DNA of 64,000 nt, taken from contig NC_081414.1 in NCBI RefSeq assembly GCF_030272615.1, forward strand, positions 524,318,137 to 524,382,136. The letters are read 5' to 3'. The position numbers and the translations under genes were made by a program. The notes below the pieces were generated by a model that was given only the letters and a program-made list of their open reading frames with translations, ran no database searches and was not told where the DNA came from. Position 1 is the stretch's first letter; each line of letters begins with the position of its first letter. The stretch is from Cryptomeria japonica. Its lineage: Eukaryota; Streptophyta; Pinopsida; Cupressales; Cupressaceae. This document shows positions 58,549 through 64,000 of the stretch, one piece after another.

Positions 58549-59640
58549 CGGTGTAGGAACACAATTACTAGTACTAGGCTAATTTGCAACCGGTTCCAAG
58601 AAGGTTACTACTGGTTCATCTCCTACTTGCTCACTATTAGTTTCCTTAGGTTTCCCAGAGTTTTCATCAACCCTAACGTTGATGCTTTCAACAATTCTCT
58701 GAGTCCTATTGTTGAAACATTTGAGAGCTTTACTCTTGGTGGAATATCCTAGGAATATTCCTTCATCACATTTTGCATCGAACTTGCTCTAATGTTCACT
58801 CCTCTTGATATAAAATTTTCTACCAAACATTCTAAAGTAGCTTTCCACTGGTGTCTTACCAGTCTAGTACTCATAAGGAGTCTTATCCTTTCCCTTTTTG
58901 ATGAGTACCCGGTTAATTGTGTAGATTGCAGTGCTCACCACTTCTCTCCAAAAGGTGTGAGCAACATTTCCTTGGATCAGCATAGTTCTAGCCGCTTCAA
59001 CCACAGTCTGGTTGTTTCTCTCTGCTAAGCCATTATTCTATGGAGTCAGGGGGGCACACAATTTCCTCTTGATTCCATTCTCTTCACAATATTTATTGAA
59101 TTCACCAGAAGTGAATTCCCCTCCTTGATCAGTTTTAAGGCATTTGATTCTTCTACCACTTTCCTTTTCTACCAATGCTCTGAAAGCTTTGAACTTTCCA
59201 AAGGCTTCAGACTTGTCCTTCAAGAATGTGACCCACATCATTCTTGAGAAATCATCTGTAAGAATCATAAAATACCTATCTCCCTGCACACTCCTAGTTT
59301 TCATGGGACCACACAAATCAGTATGCACAAGATCAAGTAAGTTGTTAGCTATGAAAGATTTACCTTTGAAGGTTGAGGAAGACATTTTCCCCAGTTGACA
59401 TTCTTTGCACAAAGGATTTTCTAGTTTACTTAGCATCGACAGTCCTCTAACTGCCTTGATCTTACTGGCCTTCACAATGTTATCAAAGTTTACATGGTAG
59501 AGTCTCCTATGCCATATCCAGCTATCATCAAACTTAGCCATAAGACATGTACGTATATTTGCATTTAGTTGAAATAAGTTACCTTTGGTTTGCATACCGG
59601 TGGCCATCAAATCACCATTCTTTCCTTTGATTTTGCACAC
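58549..59640 (-). pseudogene. Element D integrase
   Basis: WIWHRRLYHVNFDNI and LCKECQLGKM (zinc site), VHTDLCGPMKTRSVQGDRYF, KTDQGGEFTSGEFNKYCEEN and the third catalytic region NNGLAERNNQTV. TAG codons at 59038-59040 (Q expected in TPQNNG), 58864-58866 (W expected) and 58789-58791 interrupt it. Confidence 0.92.
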
Positions 59641-59990
59641 TCCATTTTTGAATTCCAGAGTGAGTCCATTGTCATTCAGCTAGGCAACACTCAATAGATT
59701 GTGTCTAAGACCTTCCACCCAATACACATTGTCAGCACTGCTCTTTCCATTCAAAGAGATGGGCCCTCTTCCTCTGACCATACATCGTGCATCATTACCA
59801 AAGCGAACCACACCACCATCATATTTTTCCAAAGATAGAAACTTTCTCTAGTCACCAGTCATATGATGAGAACAACCACTGTCAATAATCCACTCATTGG
59901 AATTATGAAAGTGGGAGACAAGAGCCTTCTTGTCTGACACTTCTTCCTTTACTGCAACAAACACAATTTCTTCGGTTTCCTCCTTTGAAT
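59641..59990 (-). pseudogene. Element D protease region
   Basis: WIIDSGCSHHMTGD lies at about 59851-59892, then TAG (59848-59850), VVRFGNDARCMVRGRGPISL and LLSVA with TAG (59680-59682) in place of the Gln of LLSVAQL. Confidence 0.9.
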
Positions 59991-60861
59991 TTCTTGAACC
60001 TTTCTAGTTTGTCCTTGTTGTCACCATTAGGATAGTTTATAGCAATATGTCTTATCTGATTAAAGAAAAGCATTTCAAATGGAGCTTACCTCTATATTTA
60101 CCGGTTCCTTTAGGAAGTTTCCTGGCAAGAAGAGCTTCAAATTCCATTAGGATCTCCTCATCATCCATTTATCTGCTCTGTCTTGGTTCACCATTGGTGC
60201 TTGCTTCTTTTCCTTTTCTAGATGGTACAACAAAAGCTCTAAAAGTTGATTCAGTCTTTTGAACACTACCATCAAAACTATTTAGCTCATAGGTTGTCAA
60301 CTTTGCAATGATGGAGTCTAGAGATACCTTAGTCTTGTCTATTGATCTCAACACCTGAATAGCAGCAACCCTTATTGCATAGACTGATAATAAGGATCTC
60401 AGAACTTTGCTTACCACAGTGGAATCTTCCATTTTACCACCTACACTCTTGATATCTCCAACAACAGTTTTGATTCTTATCCCATATTGTTGAATGGTCT
60501 TACCTTCAACCATCCGCATGTCTTCAAACTTCCCTCTAAGGCTTTCTTCCTTATCTTGTTTTACATGTTCATCACCGCCATAGATATTCCCAAGAGTGTC
60601 CCATACTTCTTTGGGATTATCTTTATCCTGGACATCAATAAACTCAATGTCAGATAAGCTGCTAATTAGGGCTTCCATGACTTGCCTATTCTCCTGTATT
60701 TCTCTCCTTTGATCATCGGTGAGAGTACCGGTAGGAATAACAAAATAATTCTCAACATAGCTCTAGTGTTGAGCACCCATGCTTCTGATGTAAATCTTCA
60801 TTTTGTCCTTCCATATTTTGAAGTTATCTCTGTTGAACTTTGGACCTTCCCTCTTCATCAT
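59991..60861 (-). pseudogene. Element D gag, zinc knuckle lost
   Basis: Starts at ATG 60859-60861 (MMKREGPKFNRDNFKIWKDK). A TAG at 60763-60765 follows. A 169-codon open part (60169-60678) contains IYGGDEHVKQDKEESLRGKF. After a TAA (60169) the frame reads FEALLARKLPKGTGKYRGKL, but the CCHC knuckle is frameshifted after KCF, so the nucleocapsid zinc site is missing. Confidence 0.88.
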
Positions 60862-60918
60862 TACAATAGGATATTTCCCTCAAGTGGTTAAGCTTACAAC
60901 ATAGAGGACCTGGAGGAT

Positions 60919-60930
60919 GCTCTGATACCA
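60919..60930 (-). other. Primer-binding site of element D
   Basis: GCTCTGATACCA on +, TGGTATCAGAGC on -, two bases inside the 5' LTR. Confidence 0.95.
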
Positions 60931-60932
60931 AT

Positions 60933-62427
60933 TGATAACTCAATGATGAACAATAAGTACCAAACTGGTACTGAGAGGGGGGGTGAATCAGTACAGTCAC
61001 AATTACTTTTCCCGAACTGGTTTGACTGCAAACACTACAAATGTTTGATAGACAGTAACACGGGTTTGAAACAAAGTGCAACTAGTAAAGCTAAGAATGA
61101 CTGTGACAATAATTAATTGGTTAATCACTTAGCTTTCCACTCAAGTTAATACTACACTTCCATTTCACCCTTATGCATGAATAGGTAATCTATCATCAGA
61201 AATATAATAACAGCTAGCTCAACATGATTTACCTTCAGACACAAATCACTTAAATCATCACATGAAAAATACTACGCATGACATAGATTTTTCACGTGGA
61301 AACCCAACTGGGAAAAACCACAGTGGGGATGAATACCCACAAGATTCTTTTGAACTCTTTAGAAGTCCGCTCTATTAGGAGCCTAGTCTAGTTAAAAACT
61401 GTTACAACACGTTCTACTAGGAACTGATCCTATTAGAGATCACCTGGTTAAGGGATGGCTAAATACCCGGTTAAGGGTTAAACCTTGTTAGAGGTTACCT
61501 TGTTAGAGGATTTCAAGAACTCAATGAGTTTGAGTCACCCTGTTAAAGGATTTACAACAAGCTAGTTGAAGCTACCCGGTTAAGGGATTTTCCAACTGTT
61601 GAAGTGGTTAAAGATAAATAGGTATTACAATGATATGATAATAGTACTCAATGCCTAATGTAGATCTGCTTAAGTTCCTTCCTTCTACACACACACTATG
61701 CAGGAATCAATCCTCTTATCTCATCTGGTCTGGCAAGAATCCCATATCTCTGCACTTAGATACACACACACCATTTGCCAACAACCTCAGTATGGAACAC
61801 AACATCGACCTTATAGGAAATAGATAGGTCAATAGCATAAACCCTAAACCCTAAACATTTGGGTTAAGCAATTTAGGCGGTTCAATCCTGGCCATTGAAC
61901 ACTTTGCATTTGAATACAATGGTCTTGAATAGATCTCAAGATATTCTCCATCGTTCGTTCTTCACCATTTCATGGAGGTGATAACCCATCACACATTCTC
62001 CACCATTTATAGGGACTTCGCACATTCTGAGGCAGATAGGATCAATCTCCTTCATTTAAGATCCTTCACGTGCACAAGGCTGACGTGGCAACACAATCTG
62101 ATCTTGATTACAATGCTAGCTGATCACACAATGTCATCAATTAAATCATACATGCTTGGAACACTTCAACTAGATACCCTTAAGCTAAGACTACCAACTG
62201 GTAGTCATACCATATTAAGCCTTAATAGAAAACATTCCATATCTTGGTTCACATTCCATCATACTGGTTCACTTGGACAAACATACCGCTTGACCTATTG
62301 CTCATATATCGGTTCACCACATTATACCGGTTCACTTTTCAGCATATTGTCGGTTTACTCTCCTGTATATTGACATCAATGACAACATAATATCATCATG
62401 TCAACATACTCTGCCCAAATGCCAACA
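60933..62427 (-). repeat. 5' LTR of element D
   Basis: 1,495 bp. A TATA-like CTATAAATGG on the minus strand at 62003-62012 is the likely promoter. It differs from the 3' LTR by scattered substitutions and an 18-bp tandem duplication near 62311-62335 (CGGTTCACCACATTATAC). Confidence 0.95.
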
Positions 62428-63039
62428 AAAATAGCATCTTCATATGCTGGATTGAGTACCGGTTTAGCTCTGATATGGCTTCTTCAAATACCTTCCTTCA
62501 ATCTTCAAATGATGTCTGTGTGTATAGCTCTGCTTATTTTTGCATATACCTTATTACAATCCCTTTTCCGATTGCCTATCAATCTCATAAATGAGATCTT
62601 ACATTTATACCATAACCTAAGACTAATTGAATAGGTTGGCTCACTAAAAGATATTACAATAAAATCAATTACAAATGAATCAATAAGCGATGCATCATGT
62701 CAGCTCAATGCATTTACAATAATAACAAATCATCTCCATAATGTGTCATGCTGATCTAGAATAGATATGCTCATCGGTGCATAATTTGGACCTATTTGCT
62801 GATAACAACAAATATGCAAACCCGAATAGACCAATAACCAAATCACCAAAACCAAGTGATCAAATAATGTCTTCGACATAACCAAGTAGTCTCCAAGTCA
62901 TTCCAAGTGTCGGCGAACCAAATACCAGTGATTGTGCATAAGTCACTGACTTGCCGGTGAACATAACCAAAGATCTCCAAGTGCCAACAAGTGTTGACAT
63001 CAATGACAAAACCATATCAACATATCCAAAATACCAACA

Positions 63040-63521
63040 CTATATATATGATATGCATGATGAAAACTAACATGTGATGATGCAGATGGATACAACATAA
63101 GATGCAAATATTTTTGGTGTGTCATTATACTTTGTCATGTGATTCTGGACTATAATGGAGGATAAAACAGAAAAGGGGATGGAAGGTATAAGATATGGAG
63201 GTGAAAGAACTTGTTCTATTTTTCATTATTGATATTTATTATGGCAAATGTATTGTGACCATCCAGATATATGTTCAACCTAGATAGTCATCATATCATT
63301 TGCATGGAGATCAAAAAGTCACAAACAAGGAATGCCTTAGTTCACACTAGACTCACAATGTCCTCATATCCTTGGATGAGCCATAGTATTACTAAGAGAC
63401 AATCCAAAAATAGAAAAATAGGTGAACATACCCCATCCTCGCCTTTTTAGTTATAGACATCCTAGAAATAGAATCTCTCATTACAGACATCCTGGAAAAG
63501 CTAAAAGACATGTCACCAAAA
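63040..63521. other. Flank between solo LTR and next LTR, nothing recognised
   Basis: Probably more of gypsy-like element G2, because the DNA on both sides of the solo LTR would join here. No coding motif read on either strand. Confidence 0.4.
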
Positions 63522-64000
63522 TGTTGGAAATTGACACTCATTCGGTGGCTACTAATGCTTGATTAATGGTTTATGATTTTCATTGATGACAAATATTTAT
63601 GAGAATCCTATCCAGTAATTATGGACTTTGATATTCGGAAGTGGATGTGAACCAGTAACTAGTTAACTGATATTTCAGGTTGAGCAGAGCAAGCTTTTTG
63701 GTCTGGAAGCTTTCTGGTGATTGCGGTGTTATGAATTGTGCATGAGATGATAGGGCCAACATAGAGACATCATTTTATCATCGATTTGTTGATTCGAATT
63801 TATGTTTGGTGATTCGATCAAGCCAACATATGACTACATGTTACATTAGCATGCCGACTTGGTGAATGATCTATTTTGTATATAAGGCCGATGGAGAAGA
63901 TCTTTTTGGTGGGTGATATGATTGTATGCGAGTGAGTGGTGAATGAGAATCCATTTTGGTGAAGTTTCACATTTGCATTCTTGATCTGGTAGCTACCAAG
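63522..64000 (+). mobile_element. Possible start of another LTR, cut by the window end
   Basis: Begins TGTTGGAAATTGACACTCAT. A TATA-like TTTTGTATATAAGGC lies at about 63872-63887, some 350 bp in. The copia A LTR has its TATA motif about 785 bp in, so spacing differs. No partner LTR or target duplication is in view, so the left edge is a guess. Confidence 0.35.

Larger units (their letters stand above)
55121..62427 (-). mobile_element. Ty1-copia LTR retrotransposon, element D
   Basis: This full-length 7.3-kb element lies in minus orientation within the solo LTR. LTRs are 55121-56600 and 60933-62427. A perfect 5-bp duplication AAAAT (55116-55120, 62428-62432) flanks it. The primer-binding site, polypurine tract and gag-to-RNase H order are present. 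At least nine in-frame TAG codons, one TAA, a broken zinc knuckle and a changed catalytic Asp show it is dead. Confidence 0.97.
54697..63039 (-). mobile_element. Solo LTR of the element B family, split by element D
   Basis: The pieces 54697-55120 and 62433-63039 join to a single LTR of about 1,030 bp closely like those of element B: it starts TGTTAGGTCC with a G run and ends AATACCAACA. No internal sequence of that family adjoins it. CTAT(C/A) flanks it on both sides (54692-54696, 63040-63044), a target duplication with one mismatch. A solo LTR forms by recombination between the two LTRs of a complete element. Confidence 0.85.

Overview
The window reads as nuclear DNA of a seed plant with a large, repeat-filled genome; a gymnosperm would fit, but nothing here fixes the species. 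It is AT-rich, has introns with GT/AG borders, and is mostly transposable elements nested in one another. No intact host gene, rRNA, tRNA or organellar insert could be supported. The best host-gene candidates are a possible last exon with a membrane anchor (9120-9383) and an unidentified 191-codon frame that is split by a retrotransposon (26907-35125).

Region by region: 1-11,676 is AT-rich non-coding DNA with several degenerate tandem repeats, including a 600-bp block of decayed CCCTAA telomere-like repeats. 11,681-25,271 is a 13.6-kb cut-and-paste DNA transposon with terminal inverted repeats (GGGTA..., about 26 bp) and a 4-bp CATT target-site duplication. It carries two convergent multi-exon genes: a DDD/DDE-type transposase on + (16,650-19,581) and a ten-exon protein of unknown function on - (22,292-24,881). 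Sub-terminal GCGTACGC-type repeats, a 355-bp tandem array between the genes, and large (CT)n/palindromic arrays in the 5' part complete it. 27,460-35,097 is Ty1-copia element A (+). 38,244-54,696 is built from two decayed Ty3-gypsy pieces in opposite orientation (G1 on +, G2 on -). G1 is interrupted by Ty1-copia element B (-, 40,398-49,304), which itself contains a 2-kb non-autonomous LTR element. The G2 LTR contains a tRNA-derived SINE. 54,697-63,039 is a solo LTR of the B family split by Ty1-copia element D (-, 55,121-62,427). From about 63,522 another LTR seems to begin and runs off the window.

All three copia elements have clear LTRs, primer-binding site, polypurine tract and 5-bp target duplications, but each gag-pol frame is broken by stops. 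In element D and in the minus-strand transposon gene nearly all stops are TAG. That is the pattern expected if methylated cytosines in CAG/CTG (CHG) sites had decayed. The order of insertion can be read from the nesting: G1, then B, then the small LTR element; and solo LTR, then D.
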